Shown: positions 18,395-26,935 of the stretch, piece by piece | Numbering within the stretch: the stretch's first letter is position 1 | How the letters are laid out: every line of letters begins with the position of its first letter | DNA from: Arthrobacter sp. EpRS71 | GTDB lineage: Bacteria > Actinomycetota > Actinomycetes > Actinomycetales > Micrococcaceae | Assembly (NCBI RefSeq): GCF_001512285.1 | Contig: NZ_LNUV01000006.1 | Coordinates: 1,662,361 to 1,726,360, forward strand | Direction: 5' to 3' | DNA: 64,000 bases | Notes under the pieces: generated by a model | Databases searched by the model: none | Told to the model about the DNA's origin: nothing | Seen by the model: only the letters and a program-made list of their open reading frames with translations | Program-made: the position numbers and the translations under genes

Positions 18395-20227
18395 TCACAT
18401 CCCTCGGGTTTCGATCGCGGCAGGCCGAACTTGGCTGGCACGGATTCTTTCCAGATCGAACTTGTTGCTGCGGTGGAAGGTGAAGATGCCGTTCTTCTCC
18501 TGGAACACGTCCGTGAGCTGAGTGTAGCAATAGCCAAACATGTCCGGGTTTTCCAGCAGTACTGAGCAGAGACCGTCGAAGCGGGTGTAGAACTCTTCCT
18601 CGCTGCTGACCCGCTGTCCGTAGCCCCACGATGTGGCGATGTCTGTTCCTTCCGCAGCCTGGCGGGCCTCGATTTCGTTCCACCAGATCCCGCCGAACTC
18701 GGAGACGAAGTAGGGCTGGCCGGCGTACGGCACAGAGTATTCCTCGCCGTCGGCTTTGCGGTTGATGTAGGGCTTCCCTTCAGCAAGGCCTTGCTGTTCC
18801 ATGCGGAAGCGGTCGGGGTCCTGCTCGTAAGAGTGGGAGTCGTAGATGTCAGTGTCCCGGATCCGGTGTGCGTATCCGGAAGCGTCGATGACCGGCCGGG
18901 TGGGGTCAGCGAGTTTGGTGGCCAGGAACATGGCTTCGGTGACGTCGTCGAGAACTGTCAGGCGGTCGTGCAGGACTTGATGGGTCTCATTAAGCGGGCA
19001 CCAGCCGATGATGGACGGGTGGTTGAAATCCCGTTTGAGAACTTCGAGCCACTGGGCCACGAAGCTCGCCGTGGGTTGCTGGTTGTGCCCCACCGTTCCT
19101 CCGCCGGAGACACCCCAGTCGCCGAACTCTCCCCACACCAAGTACCCGAGCCGGTCAGCGTGGTAGAGGAAGCGCTCCTCGAAGACCTTCTGGTGGAGGC
19201 GGGCCCCATTGAAGCCGGCGGCCATGGACAACTCGATGTCCTTGACCAGAGCCGCCTCGTCCGGGGACGTCATGAGTGACTCCGGCCAATAACCCTGATC
19301 CAGAACCAAGCGTTGGAAGACTGGCTTGCCGTTGAGCCGGACCACTTTGCCGTCCAGCGCTATGGAGCGGATGGCTGCGTAGCTGCTGACCTGGTCAACA
19401 ACAGTGCCGGAGGAGTCCCGGATGCTGAGCTCGAGGTCGTAGAGGAACGGATCCTCGATGGACCAGGGGCGCAGTGATTCGGCGGGAATGCTGAGGCGGA
19501 GCGTGGGGGTGAGGTCCAGGTCGGCACGGGCAGTCGCCTCAATGCGGCCGCCTGAACCGTCAGTCAGGACCGCAGTCACCGTGTGCCCCCTTCTGTTCTG
19601 GCTGATGGGTACCTCCACGGTGATACTGGAGTCCGCCACGTTGGGAGTCATCCGCAGGCGCTTGATGTGAACCTCGGGCACGGCCTCCATCCACACCGTT
19701 TGCCAGATTCCTGTGGTCCGGGTGTATTGGCAGTGGGTGTTGTTGTACCAGGTGGCTTGTTTGCCGCGGGCTTGCATCTCATGGCGCGAATCCCTGGCCC
19801 GAACCACGATCACTGCTTCCGTTCCGGGTTCAGCAACTCCTCCCAGGTCCGCTGTGAAGGGGGTGAAGCCGCCTCGATGCCGGGCAACCTCAATTCCGTT
19901 GACCCACACGGTGGCGTCGTGGTCAACAGCGCCGAAATGAAGCAGGACGCTCTGGCCTTCCCACTCCTGCGGGATGGTCACCGTGCGCCGGTACCAAACG
20001 GCCTCCATGAAATCCACGTGTTCGATCCCGGACAGCACCGATTCCGGCGCAAAAGGAACCAGAATCTCGTTGGCGAGTTCACGCGTGGCGAGCCCGCGCT
20101 CCACACCGGAGTCGCCGGCGTCGATCTCAAAACCCCAGGTTCCGTTGAGGTTCATCCACTTCTCGCGGACCAGTTGCGGGCGGGGATGCTCGGGCTTGGG
20201 AAACGCTCGGTTGCGTGGATCAGTCAA
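18395..20227 (-). CDS. GH2 family beta-glycosidase (beta-glucuronidase/galactosidase-like)
   Basis: 610 residues. A TTG start at 20227 with AAGGAG just upstream fits the conserved N-terminus (TDPRNRAFPKPEHPRPQ); the frame runs on to 20386 but that part crosses a palindromic repeat. The order is jelly-roll, immunoglobulin-like and TIM-barrel domains. Acid/base Glu414 lies in GWCPLNETHQ and nucleophile Glu510 in YFVSEFGGIWW. No signal peptide is visible, so it is likely intracellular, acting on imported glycosides. A LacI-type palindrome sits 32 bp upstream of the start. The exact sugar is not determined. Confidence 0.9.
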   Translation of the reverse strand: MTDPRNRAFPKPEHPRPQLVREKWMNLNGTWGFEIDAGDSGVERGLATRELANEILVPFAPESVLSGIEHVDFMEAVWYRRTVTIPQEWEGQSVLLHFGAVDHDATVWVNGIEVARHRGGFTPFTADLGGVAEPGTEAVIVVRARDSRHEMQARGKQATWYNNTHCQYTRTTGIWQTVWMEAVPEVHIKRLRMTPNVADSSITVEVPISQNRRGHTVTAVLTDGSGGRIEATARADLDLTPTLRLSIPAESLRPWSIEDPFLYDLELSIRDSSGTVVDQVSSYAAIRSIALDGKVVRLNGKPVFQRLVLDQGYWPESLMTSPDEAALVKDIELSMAAGFNGARLHQKVFEERFLYHADRLGYLVWGEFGDWGVSGGGTVGHNQQPTASFVAQWLEVLKRDFNHPSIIGWCPLNETHQVLHDRLTVLDDVTEAMFLATKLADPTRPVIDASGYAHRIRDTDIYDSHSYEQDPDRFRMEQQGLAEGKPYINRKADGEEYSVPYAGQPYFVSEFGGIWWNEIEARQAAEGTDIATSWGYGQRVSSEEEFYTRFDGLCSVLLENPDMFGYCYTQLTDVFQEKNGIFTFHRSNKFDLERIRASQVRPAAIETRGM

Positions 20228-20258
20228 GGGATCTCCTTCGAAAGGGATGCTTACGTCC

Positions 20259-20274
20259 TTTACAACGTTAGAAT
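20259..20274. promoter_or_regulatory. Candidate LacI-type operator upstream of GH2 gene
   Basis: TTTACAACGTTAGAAT is an imperfect palindrome centred on AACGTT, with three mismatches per half. It lies 32 bp upstream of the TTG start. The matching regulator is not adjacent. Confidence 0.45.
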
Positions 20275-20321
20275 CATTTGCCCTTGGATGCCATAGGCCT
20301 TTGAGATGGCATTGCGACGCG

Positions 20322-20373
20322 GCCAACCCGCTCTTACGTTGTTGGGCAACGACGCAAGAGCGGGTTGTCGACG
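20322..20373. repeat. 52-bp palindromic element, family A, copy 2
   Basis: Same layout as the copy at 5023-5074: GCCAACCCGCTCTTACGT, a loop with TTGGGCAAC, then ACGCAAGAGCGGGTTG. The stem change at position 12 (T to C) is matched by A to G at position 37, which keeps the pair. It lies between the divergent GH2 and hydroxyacid dehydrogenase genes, so here it is not simply a terminator. Confidence 0.8.
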
Positions 20374-20443
20374 ACATTACTGACAAGCCACAACATCACC
20401 GTCGGCCTTGAGTCCCACGCGTCGCCGCGCAAGGATGAGTAGC

Positions 20444-21406
20444 GTGACCCGATTCCGTTTAGCCATCCTTGATGATTACCAGCAGGTCTCCGGCGATTAC
20501 GCCCCGTGGGATTCGCTGCTCGACGACGGCGTGAAGGTCAGCGTCTTCAGCGCACCTTTCGTCTCCGAAGAGCAAGCCGTGGCCGCCTTGGCGCCTTTCG
20601 ACATCATTGTGGCCATGCGTGAAAGGACCCGTTTTCCACAGGACGTCCTTGAGGCCCTGCCGAACCTGAAGCTGCTGGTGACCACTGGAATGGCCAACGC
20701 CGCGATTGACCTGGAGGCAGTTGCGGAGCGGGGGATCGTGGTGTGCGGGACCAGTGGCTCACCTGCCGCGGCACCTGAACTGACGTGGGCGCTCCTCATG
20801 GCGTTTGCCCGGAATCTCACTGTGGAGGAGAACTCGCTGCGCGCAGGCGACTGGCAGACCGGCGTCGGGTTTGAACTCGAAGGCAAGACGCTGGGAATCG
20901 TTGGCCTGGGCAAGATCGGCAAGCGCATGGCAGGGTACGCGAAGGCCTTCGGGATGGACGTCCTGGCGTGGAGCCAGAACTTGACCGCTGAAACCGCTAA
21001 GGCTGCGGGCGCTCGCAAAGTGAGCAAAGAGGAGCTGTTCCGCGAGTCCGACGTCGTGACGCTGCACTTGCGGTTGTCTGAACGGACGGAGGGGACTGTC
21101 GGCGCGAAAGAGTTGCGTCTGCTCGGCCCCGAGGGCGTCCTGGTCAACACCGCACGCGGTCCTCTAGTGGACGAAGCAGCCCTCATCCAGGCCCTTGAGG
21201 AAGGGTGGATCCGCGGCGCTGCGCTGGATGTGTTCGACGAAGAGCCCCTTCCCTCAGGGCACGCACTGCTTCATTCTTCGAGGACAGTGCTCTCGCCGCA
21301 TGTCGGCTACGTGACCCACGAGAGCTACCGGCAGTTCTATGGCGGGGCTTTCGAGGACGTCAGGGGTTGGCTCAACGGAGCTCCTGTGAGGGTGCTCAAC
21401 GGCTAG
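20444..21406 (+). CDS. D-2-hydroxyacid dehydrogenase
   Basis: 320 residues from GTG 20444, which has AAGGA at 20431-20435; ATG 20435 is an alternative but would overlap that site. It has the NAD-binding motif LGIVGLGKIGKRMAGYAKAFG, the catalytic Arg in NTARGPLVDE, and the C-terminal Glu and His of DEEPLPSGHAL...LSPHVGY. It would reduce 2-keto acids such as hydroxypyruvate or glyoxylate to D-hydroxyacids, or the reverse. Glycerate kinase lies downstream, which suggests D-glycerate metabolism. Confidence 0.88.
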   Translation: MTRFRLAILDDYQQVSGDYAPWDSLLDDGVKVSVFSAPFVSEEQAVAALAPFDIIVAMRERTRFPQDVLEALPNLKLLVTTGMANAAIDLEAVAERGIVVCGTSGSPAAAPELTWALLMAFARNLTVEENSLRAGDWQTGVGFELEGKTLGIVGLGKIGKRMAGYAKAFGMDVLAWSQNLTAETAKAAGARKVSKEELFRESDVVTLHLRLSERTEGTVGAKELRLLGPEGVLVNTARGPLVDEAALIQALEEGWIRGAALDVFDEEPLPSGHALLHSSRTVLSPHVGYVTHESYRQFYGGAFEDVRGWLNGAPVRVLNG

Positions 21407-21430
21407 TTCGGTGTTTTGCTGCCGCAGGAC

Positions 21431-21576
21431 CGCGCCCGTTAGCGCCCTCTGCGTCCGTTCCGCGTGGGTTGCGCGCCCGTTAGCGCCGGGCGCACCAGAG
21501 GTTACGGGAGCGTGCGGCTGACATGGGTGCGCAAGCAGAAGACCACGCTCAGAGCGGCCCACGTTCCGGCGCTAAC
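21431..21576. repeat. Structured intergenic element, family B, copy 1
   Basis: A gene-free stretch between two plus-strand genes. CGCGCCCGTTAGCGCC occurs at 21431-21446 and 21472-21487, and its core in reverse, GGCGCTAAC, at 21568-21576. Inside is CCAGAGGTTACGGG at 21495-21508, part of a 23-base block (21495-21517) that recurs at 44057-44079 with two differences. Confidence 0.65.
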
Positions 21577-21626
21577 ATTACGCGTTCGGCAAGCGCTTTC
21601 CTGGCGAAGCTGGCAAGATAGGACCC

Positions 21627-22769
21627 ATGCGTATCCTCATCGCCCCGGACAAGTTCAAGGGATCCCTCACCGCCGCCGAAGCCGCGTCAGCCATGGCCGA
21701 AGGCGCGCTGCGCGTGTACCCGGATGCCGTGACCACGCAATTCCCCGTCGCAGATGGTGGGGAAGGGACCCTGGATGCAGCCATAGCGGGGGGGTACGAG
21801 GAACGAAACAACGCGGTGGTGGGCCCTATCCTCAAGCCTGTTGGAGCGTCGTGGGCCATCCGCAAGGACGCTTTCGGCGGGGCCAGCGCAGTCATTGAGA
21901 CCGCGATGGCCTCCGGCCTTGCCCACATGGAGCCCACACCTGAGAATTCGCTGCGCGCCCACAGCTACGGCTGCGGCCAGCTCGTGGCGGCGGCCCTCGA
22001 CGCCGGTGCCACCGAGATCGTGCTGGGCTTGGGCGGCTCGGCGATGTCCGACGCCGGCAGTGGCGCCTTGCGTGCTTTGGGGCTCAAACCCCTTGATGCG
22101 GCCGGCAATGTGGTGCCCCTCGGCGGCGGTTCCCTTGCCGACGTCGTTGCCTTGGATGTCTCCGAGCTGGATCCCCGGCTGTCCGCCGTGAAGTTCCGGA
22201 TCGCCGTCGACGTTCAAAACCCGCTGTACGGACCGGAAGGTGCCGCGCATGTTTTCGGCCCCCAGAAGGGTGCGGGTGAGGACGCCGTTGAGAAACTCGA
22301 CGCCGGTCTTCGCAACTGGGCGTCGCTCCTTCGGGAGGCCACCGGCCGCGATGTTAACGTTCCGGGAGCCGGAGCGGCGGGCGGGTTCCCGGCGTCGTTC
22401 CTGGCTTTCACTGACTCCGCGTTGGAAGGCGGCTTCGCGCTGGTGGCCGGGCTGACGGGCCTCGCGAAGCACTTGGGTGAGGCCGATCTGGTGATCACCG
22501 GTGAAGGTTCCATGGACGAGCAGTCGCTCACCGGCAAGGCGCCCATCGCGCTGGCTGACGCCGCGAGCGTACACGGCATCCCGGTGATCGCGGTGGCCGG
22601 ACGCATCACGGTAACGCCGGAAGACCTGGCGAAGCACGGCATTGTTGCTGCAGCCCAGTTGCTGGACGTGGCGCAGCGCAAGGATGGCGTCCCGGACGTG
22701 GCCGACGCCGTGGCCAACGCCGCCAAGTATCTGGCATGGGCCACCAGTCAGGTGCTTGAAGGAGCCTGA
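21627..22769 (+). CDS. Glycerate kinase
   Basis: 380 residues, starting MRILIAPDKFKGSLTAAEAA, the signature of the GarK/GlxK-type glycerate kinase family, followed by VADGGEGTLDA and GLGGSAMSDAGSGALRALG. It phosphorylates D-glycerate to 2- or 3-phosphoglycerate with ATP, feeding lower glycolysis. The upstream hydroxyacid dehydrogenase could supply glycerate from hydroxypyruvate, making a short glyoxylate/glycerate route (inference). The intergenic element 21431-21576 sits between them, so they may have separate promoters. Confidence 0.93.
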   Translation: MRILIAPDKFKGSLTAAEAASAMAEGALRVYPDAVTTQFPVADGGEGTLDAAIAGGYEERNNAVVGPILKPVGASWAIRKDAFGGASAVIETAMASGLAHMEPTPENSLRAHSYGCGQLVAAALDAGATEIVLGLGGSAMSDAGSGALRALGLKPLDAAGNVVPLGGGSLADVVALDVSELDPRLSAVKFRIAVDVQNPLYGPEGAAHVFGPQKGAGEDAVEKLDAGLRNWASLLREATGRDVNVPGAGAAGGFPASFLAFTDSALEGGFALVAGLTGLAKHLGEADLVITGEGSMDEQSLTGKAPIALADAASVHGIPVIAVAGRITVTPEDLAKHGIVAAAQLLDVAQRKDGVPDVADAVANAAKYLAWATSQVLEGA

Positions 22770-22831
22770 TTACTGCCGTTAGACCTGGCTGATGGGGTGC
22801 GTCTAACCGTGACCGGCGGCATACTGGGGTC

Positions 22832-23275
22832 ATGAAATTTACAACCACCATTGTGGGCGAAGGCAACAAGGCGGGCATCGAAGTTCCGGACGAGGTAGTT
22901 GAGGGGCTCGGCGCAGGCAAGCGGCCGCCGGTGGTGGTGACCATTAACGGCCAAAGCTACCGCAGCAGCATCGCGGTGATGGGCGGGAAGTACATGGTGG
23001 GCGTCAGCTCGGCCAACCGCGAGCTGACCGGCGCCGCAGCGGGGCACACTGTGGAAGTGGGCCTTGACGTGGACACCCAGCCGCGCGTTGTGGACGTGCC
23101 GGATGACCTTGCTGCTGCACTGGACGCCGAGCCGGAGGCGAAGGCCTTCTACGGAACGCTCAATTACAGCGCTCAGCGGCGGTATGTTGAACCGATCGGT
23201 GATGCGAAGACGCCGGAAACCCGCGCGCGGCGCATCGCCAAGGTGGTTACTGATCTGAAAGCCGGTAAGAAGTAG
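22832..23275 (+). CDS. YdeI/OmdA-associated protein with DUF1905 domain
   Basis: 147 residues. Residues 1-95 are a DUF1905 beta-barrel (KFTTTIVGEGNKAGIEVPDEV ... YRSSIAVMGGKYMVGV). The C-terminal 50 residues are an OmdA helical segment (YSAQRRYVEPIGDAKTPETRARRIAKVV). Related proteins are annotated as bacteriocin-protection YdeI-like; the biochemical role is unknown. It lies 62 bp after the glycerate kinase gene and probably has its own promoter. Confidence 0.85.
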   Translation: MKFTTTIVGEGNKAGIEVPDEVVEGLGAGKRPPVVVTINGQSYRSSIAVMGGKYMVGVSSANRELTGAAAGHTVEVGLDVDTQPRVVDVPDDLAAALDAEPEAKAFYGTLNYSAQRRYVEPIGDAKTPETRARRIAKVVTDLKAGKK

Positions 23276-23572
23276 CCCTTTTGGCTGAGCGGAAGATAAA
23301 TGCTCTGAACCATGTCACGTTTGGCCCGGCGGCGTCACTACCTAGTAGTGACAGGCTGCAGGGCGCATTTGGATGCGGGACCTCAGCCACGGTTGACGAG
23401 AACTCGAGACCCTTTCGTCGGCCGGTCACGGCGCACGTGCAGGGCCCCATCTTTGGCCGGCCGGCCGTGCGTATGTCCGCTCGCTCTAGCGGACAGTGTG
23501 GCCGGTTCTGACTTAGACCCCCGGGGCCGGCCACACACCCCCCGGTTTGGTGGGCCCCTCGGGGCTGGCACG
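23276..23572. other. Gene-free stretch with small palindromes
   Basis: About 300 bp without a convincing gene between converging genes. GTCACTAC and GTAGTGAC (23334-23352) form a perfect 8-bp palindrome around CTA, and GTCCGCT with AGCGGAC makes a second small stem near 23475-23494. A 76-codon plus frame from TTG 23281 exists but is not supported. Confidence 0.5.
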
Positions 23573-24376
23573 TCAGATGCGTTCCAGAGGTTCAAGCTGA
23601 TACGCGTCGTGCAGGAGATGTACAAACTCGAGGCTCGCAGCCAGCCGCTGGCCACCGATGCTATGCACCCCGATTCCGGGGCTCCAGGAATTAAGCACAG
23701 CGGCAGACGTTGCTTCAGCAATTGAGGCAGCGGTAATTTGCCGAGTCTCCTGCACAACGCCCTCGGCACGGAGCTGTCTCTGGAGAATCTGCATGGTGAC
23801 GCCGTAGAGGATGTCCGCCTTGGGCCACGTCACTCCTGTGCCGTCCCAGAACGCGAGATTCCAAATAGTTGCTTCGCTGATCCGTCCGCTGCGATCCATG
23901 AACGCTGCGTCGTCGAAACCGCGTTCCTTTGCATGGCGAAGAAGGAGCGTCTTAGATACTTCTCCCACATGTTTCACTAGTGCCACATGGCGTTCGTGCT
24001 GCACAAGATCCAGCGCCAGGGGAGTTGCCGGCGGTGTCACAGGATCCGCAAATTTCACTAGTACATTGAGGTCAGGATCCGCGGCGAACCTGAATTCGCC
24101 TGGCCTGGTGCTGATGTAGACCATCAGTGAAGAATCCGCGGAATCGGCGGCAGTGAGAGCAGCACTCATGTTTTCCAGGATGGACGAGTCGGGGAGGTGA
24201 TGCCCGAAGAGCAGATCACTTCCCTCCCTGAGGCGGTTAAGGTGTAAATCCAAGCCACGAACACGCCCGCCCCGTACTTGCATTGCTGTGAAATGGGCAA
24301 AGCCTGCGAAGGCCAAGGGGGCGAGTTCCTCAGCTGTTGGGGCACTACCGTTGAGATACGTCGTCGAAATCGTCAT
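23573..24376 (-). CDS. Class IV aminotransferase (PLP-dependent)
   Basis: 267 residues with fold type IV features: an N-terminal half containing DLHLNRLREGSDLLFG, then the probable Schiff-base lysine region VKHVGEVSKTLLLRHAKERG, followed by DDAAFMDRSGRISEATIWNLAF, the family pattern D-A-x5-G-x-hydrophobic-x-E-x3-N. The family includes branched-chain aminotransferase, D-amino acid aminotransferase and aminodeoxychorismate lyase. The subgroup cannot be fixed by eye. A MerR regulator diverges 25 bp upstream and probably controls it. Confidence 0.85.
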   Translation of the reverse strand: MTISTTYLNGSAPTAEELAPLAFAGFAHFTAMQVRGGRVRGLDLHLNRLREGSDLLFGHHLPDSSILENMSAALTAADSADSSLMVYISTRPGEFRFAADPDLNVLVKFADPVTPPATPLALDLVQHERHVALVKHVGEVSKTLLLRHAKERGFDDAAFMDRSGRISEATIWNLAFWDGTGVTWPKADILYGVTMQILQRQLRAEGVVQETRQITAASIAEATSAAVLNSWSPGIGVHSIGGQRLAASLEFVHLLHDAYQLEPLERI

Positions 24377-24401
24377 GGATCGAACTTAGGAGGTGACACC
24401 A

Positions 24402-24767
24402 GTGTCAAAGGCAAGCGGGTCAATGCTCCGGGTGGGCGACTTGTCCGCCCTCACCGGTGTGGCGCCACGCTTGCTGCGCTACTACGAGGGCCGTGGTCTT
24501 CTGCTCGCCGATCGGTCCCCCACCGGACAGCGACTGTTCGGGCCTTCCGCGGTGGAACGGGTTCAGCATATTCGTTCTCTGCTGGCTGCAGGGCTTCCCA
24601 CCAGCGTTATCCGTGAACTGATTGACTGCATATACCAGCCGGGGAGGTTGGAGCCTTGCGCGGTTCCCACGTTGATGGCGCACGTTGAGGACTACGACAA
24701 CCGCATCGCGGATCTTGTCAGCACCCGCGCTGCCCTTCAGGGTCTAATCGACTCTTCGACGGAGTAG
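24402..24767 (+). CDS. MerR-family transcriptional regulator
   Basis: 121 residues from GTG 24402, with AGGAGG at 24388-24393 at ideal spacing; GTG 24393 would overlap that site. The N-terminus LRVGDLSALTGVAPRLLRYY is the MerR winged helix, followed by EGRGLL and a C-terminal coiled-coil helix. No cysteine pattern for metal binding is visible apart from two single cysteines. It is divergent from the aminotransferase, and the 25-bp gap forces overlapping promoters. Confidence 0.88.
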   Translation: MSKASGSMLRVGDLSALTGVAPRLLRYYEGRGLLLADRSPTGQRLFGPSAVERVQHIRSLLAAGLPTSVIRELIDCIYQPGRLEPCAVPTLMAHVEDYDNRIADLVSTRAALQGLIDSSTE

Positions 24768-24928
24768 CCCGCCGGGTTAGTCCGCCTGCGCCGCCGAACA
24801 AGCCACCGGTCGCCACCCCGTAGTACTTAGGGCTGGTTCAGCTGAGATTCGGCACTGTTTTGCGTAGGGAACCATCCAGTGTTGCCACACAACCCCCGAG
24901 ACAGTAATTGGCGCATAGGGGACGCTTC

Positions 24929-25141
24929 ATGGAGCACGGGAACTGCCGGAACAATCACTGCCTGGAGGGGTGGATTTGGAAACAGGTGGGTGAGTTTCCC
25001 GACGGACCTTGCCCGGACTGCTCGGCTGTGGATGAACCCTCGCATCAGGGCCCGTCGCTTGAGCAGCCCAATGCATCGTGGCTCCAGATTTTTCTGCGGC
25101 GGTTTCCCCGTCCTGGCTCTGGACCTTCCCGCTGGGGATAG
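24929..25141 (+). CDS. Possible small cysteine-rich protein (70 aa)
   Basis: Within a 480-bp stretch (24768-25246) that otherwise holds nothing recognisable, ATG 24929 follows AGGGGA at 7 bases. The frame has cysteines in NCRNNHC and CPDC separated by 17 residues rich in W and G, a spacing compatible with a zinc ribbon. The rest of the frame is low in protein-like character. It could be a genuine small protein, a gene fragment or chance. Confidence 0.35.
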   Translation: MEHGNCRNNHCLEGWIWKQVGEFPDGPCPDCSAVDEPSHQGPSLEQPNASWLQIFLRRFPRPGSGPSRWG

Positions 25142-25246
25142 CACCGTAAGGGTCTTAACTTTGCTGCGGACCTGCGCTATCTTAAGCCAACCTGCGTCGG
25201 GCTGGCTGGGGAGCGCACGCCACGTCAATCGAAGTGAGGTAATGCA

Positions 25247-25546
25247 ATGCGCATCAAAATTCTCTCCGCTGCACTCTGTGTTGGCGCCCTGACCGCGTTG
25301 TCTGCGACGCCGGCTTTTGCTGCCGGCCAAGTGGAAAAGGGACCGGAGAACTCCAACTCCATCTGCTCATACTCTGGCCTGAATGATGAACCCGATGCTG
25401 CGTATCCGGAAGGCGGGCGGGTTCAGTCCTATGGCCAAGCCGTGAGGCAGGGGCTTAAGGACGAGCTGGCTGAGCAGGGTGAATCGCCTAGCCTGCTCTG
25501 CAACGGCCACCGGCTTCCGTGGCAGGAGGTGACGGGTAGCCACTGA
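25247..25546 (+). CDS. Small secreted protein of unknown function (99 aa)
   Basis: Starts MRIKILSAALCVGALTALSA with a clear Sec signal peptide and a likely cut after TPAFA at about residue 26. The mature 73 residues contain two cysteines, in SICSYSG and LLCNGH, which could form a disulfide. The ribosome site is GTGAGG before ATG 25247. No family was recognised. It converges with the MFS gene. Confidence 0.75.
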   Translation: MRIKILSAALCVGALTALSATPAFAAGQVEKGPENSNSICSYSGLNDEPDAAYPEGGRVQSYGQAVRQGLKDELAEQGESPSLLCNGHRLPWQEVTGSH

Positions 25547-25580
25547 CGTTTGGCCAGGAATATGGCTGTTTCTTCAGGGA

Positions 25581-26879
25581 TCATCCCGGCGGGAGGCAGC
25601 CATCTGGGCCTGTGGCCACTGAGGCGACTACCGCCGTCGTCGATGCCTTCCGCGCTATCAGCCAGGTTCCCGCCGCCGCCGCTAGGAAGACGGCACCCAG
25701 GATGCCCCAGCCCAGCGCACCATGTTCGACGACGGTGGCAGTCACCACGAGCGGTGCGAGCATTGCGCCCAGCGCCGATCCCATACCGAACATCCCTTGG
25801 TAAGCGCCTGCTTGGAGTGGGTTGGCGAGCTCGAAGCTGAGTCCCCACGCTCCGGCTTGCGAGAGGATTTCCGCGAACGCATGAAGGAGGGCTGCGCCGC
25901 ACAGCAGGGCGATGGCGGCGATGACCGGCGCCCCGCCCGCCGATGCGTAGAGCACGCAGGCTACGGCCATGAGCACCCCACCAGTCAGCACGATCTTTCC
26001 TGCACGGCGAGGGTGGTCGGTGCCCCGGGAGAGAGGCACTTGCAGCAGGACGACGCACAGGGTGTTGATGACAAGGATGATGGATATCAGGACGTCCGGG
26101 GCACTTGTGTCCTGTGAAATCCACAACGGAACGCCCACCTCGGCGAGCCCGAATTGCATGCCAAAAATACCGGACAGCACGGTCAATAGTGCGTAACGAC
26201 GGTCCCTGAAGGGGGAGATTCCGCGCTTCGGTGCCGGGCTGGCGGGATCGCGGCGCGGTGCGTCCACACGCTGGGGGAGGCGGCGCAGGTACAGTGCGCT
26301 CAGGATGTAGACAACGCCGGCGCACAGCATCATTCCCCGGAATGCGTCGGCGGTTCCGGCCAACAACGCGAGTCCGGCAATCATGCCTCCGACGGCAATG
26401 CCGAGGTTGGTGATGGTGCGGAGGACTGCGCGCGCATTCACGCGGTGGGGGCCCTCGAATGCCCGGGCGATGATCGCCGAACGCGTGGCGTTCGCGCCAC
26501 GGTTTACTCCTACTGCGATGCAGGCGATCACGACGGCGGTATTGAAGTTCCCGGCGAAGGTATAGCTTGCGATCGCGAGACCTTCGATGGCGACCATGCC
26601 CACCAGGAGTCGACGTGCTGAAAAGTGGTCGGCGAGCCGGCCGCCAATATAGGACGTGGCAACGCCCACCCCGCTGGACACCGTGAGAATCATGGCGATT
26701 TCCACGGCGCTCAATCCTACGAAGCGGCTGAAGTACAGCACCGTCAACGTGAGAAAAATACCGCGGCCCACTGTGGCTACGAGGATGGCAGAAGCAAGGA
26801 TCTTGAGGGGGGGATCTGAGAGCGCGACGCGGAGGCTGTGCTTTTGGTCCGGTGCGGTGTCTGCGGGGGATTTAGTCAC
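25581..26879 (-). CDS. MFS transporter, probable efflux
   Basis: 432 residues with about 12 hydrophobic helices. The loop motif YIGGRLADHFSARRLLVGM fits motif A of MFS. A positively charged central loop separates the halves (PQRVDAPRRDPASPAPKRG). The substrate is unknown. It diverges from a winged-helix regulator 56 bp away, a layout common for drug or metabolite exporters controlled by a local repressor. Confidence 0.87.
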   Translation of the reverse strand: MTKSPADTAPDQKHSLRVALSDPPLKILASAILVATVGRGIFLTLTVLYFSRFVGLSAVEIAMILTVSSGVGVATSYIGGRLADHFSARRLLVGMVAIEGLAIASYTFAGNFNTAVVIACIAVGVNRGANATRSAIIARAFEGPHRVNARAVLRTITNLGIAVGGMIAGLALLAGTADAFRGMMLCAGVVYILSALYLRRLPQRVDAPRRDPASPAPKRGISPFRDRRYALLTVLSGIFGMQFGLAEVGVPLWISQDTSAPDVLISIILVINTLCVVLLQVPLSRGTDHPRRAGKIVLTGGVLMAVACVLYASAGGAPVIAAIALLCGAALLHAFAEILSQAGAWGLSFELANPLQAGAYQGMFGMGSALGAMLAPLVVTATVVEHGALGWGILGAVFLAAAAGTWLIARKASTTAVVASVATGPDGCLPPG

Positions 26880-26935
26880 ACCTGTAGTTCTGCCACCCCC
26901 TACCGGCAGTTTGTATTGATGTAGCGTAGTGCTTC

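Noticed and set aside
21431..21576. Repeats considered as a CRISPR array
   Set aside because: Only two direct copies, different spacing from an array, and no cas genes in the window.
23281..23511. 76-codon frame from TTG starting MAERKINALN
   Set aside because: Its first residues resemble the start of the small protein at 17280, but the rest has no protein-like pattern and there is no ribosome site. I treat the likeness as chance.
24827..25330. 167-codon minus frame in the 24.8-25.2 kb gap
   Set aside because: Arg/Pro/Ser-rich composition, no motif, and it overlaps the signal peptide gene on the other strand.
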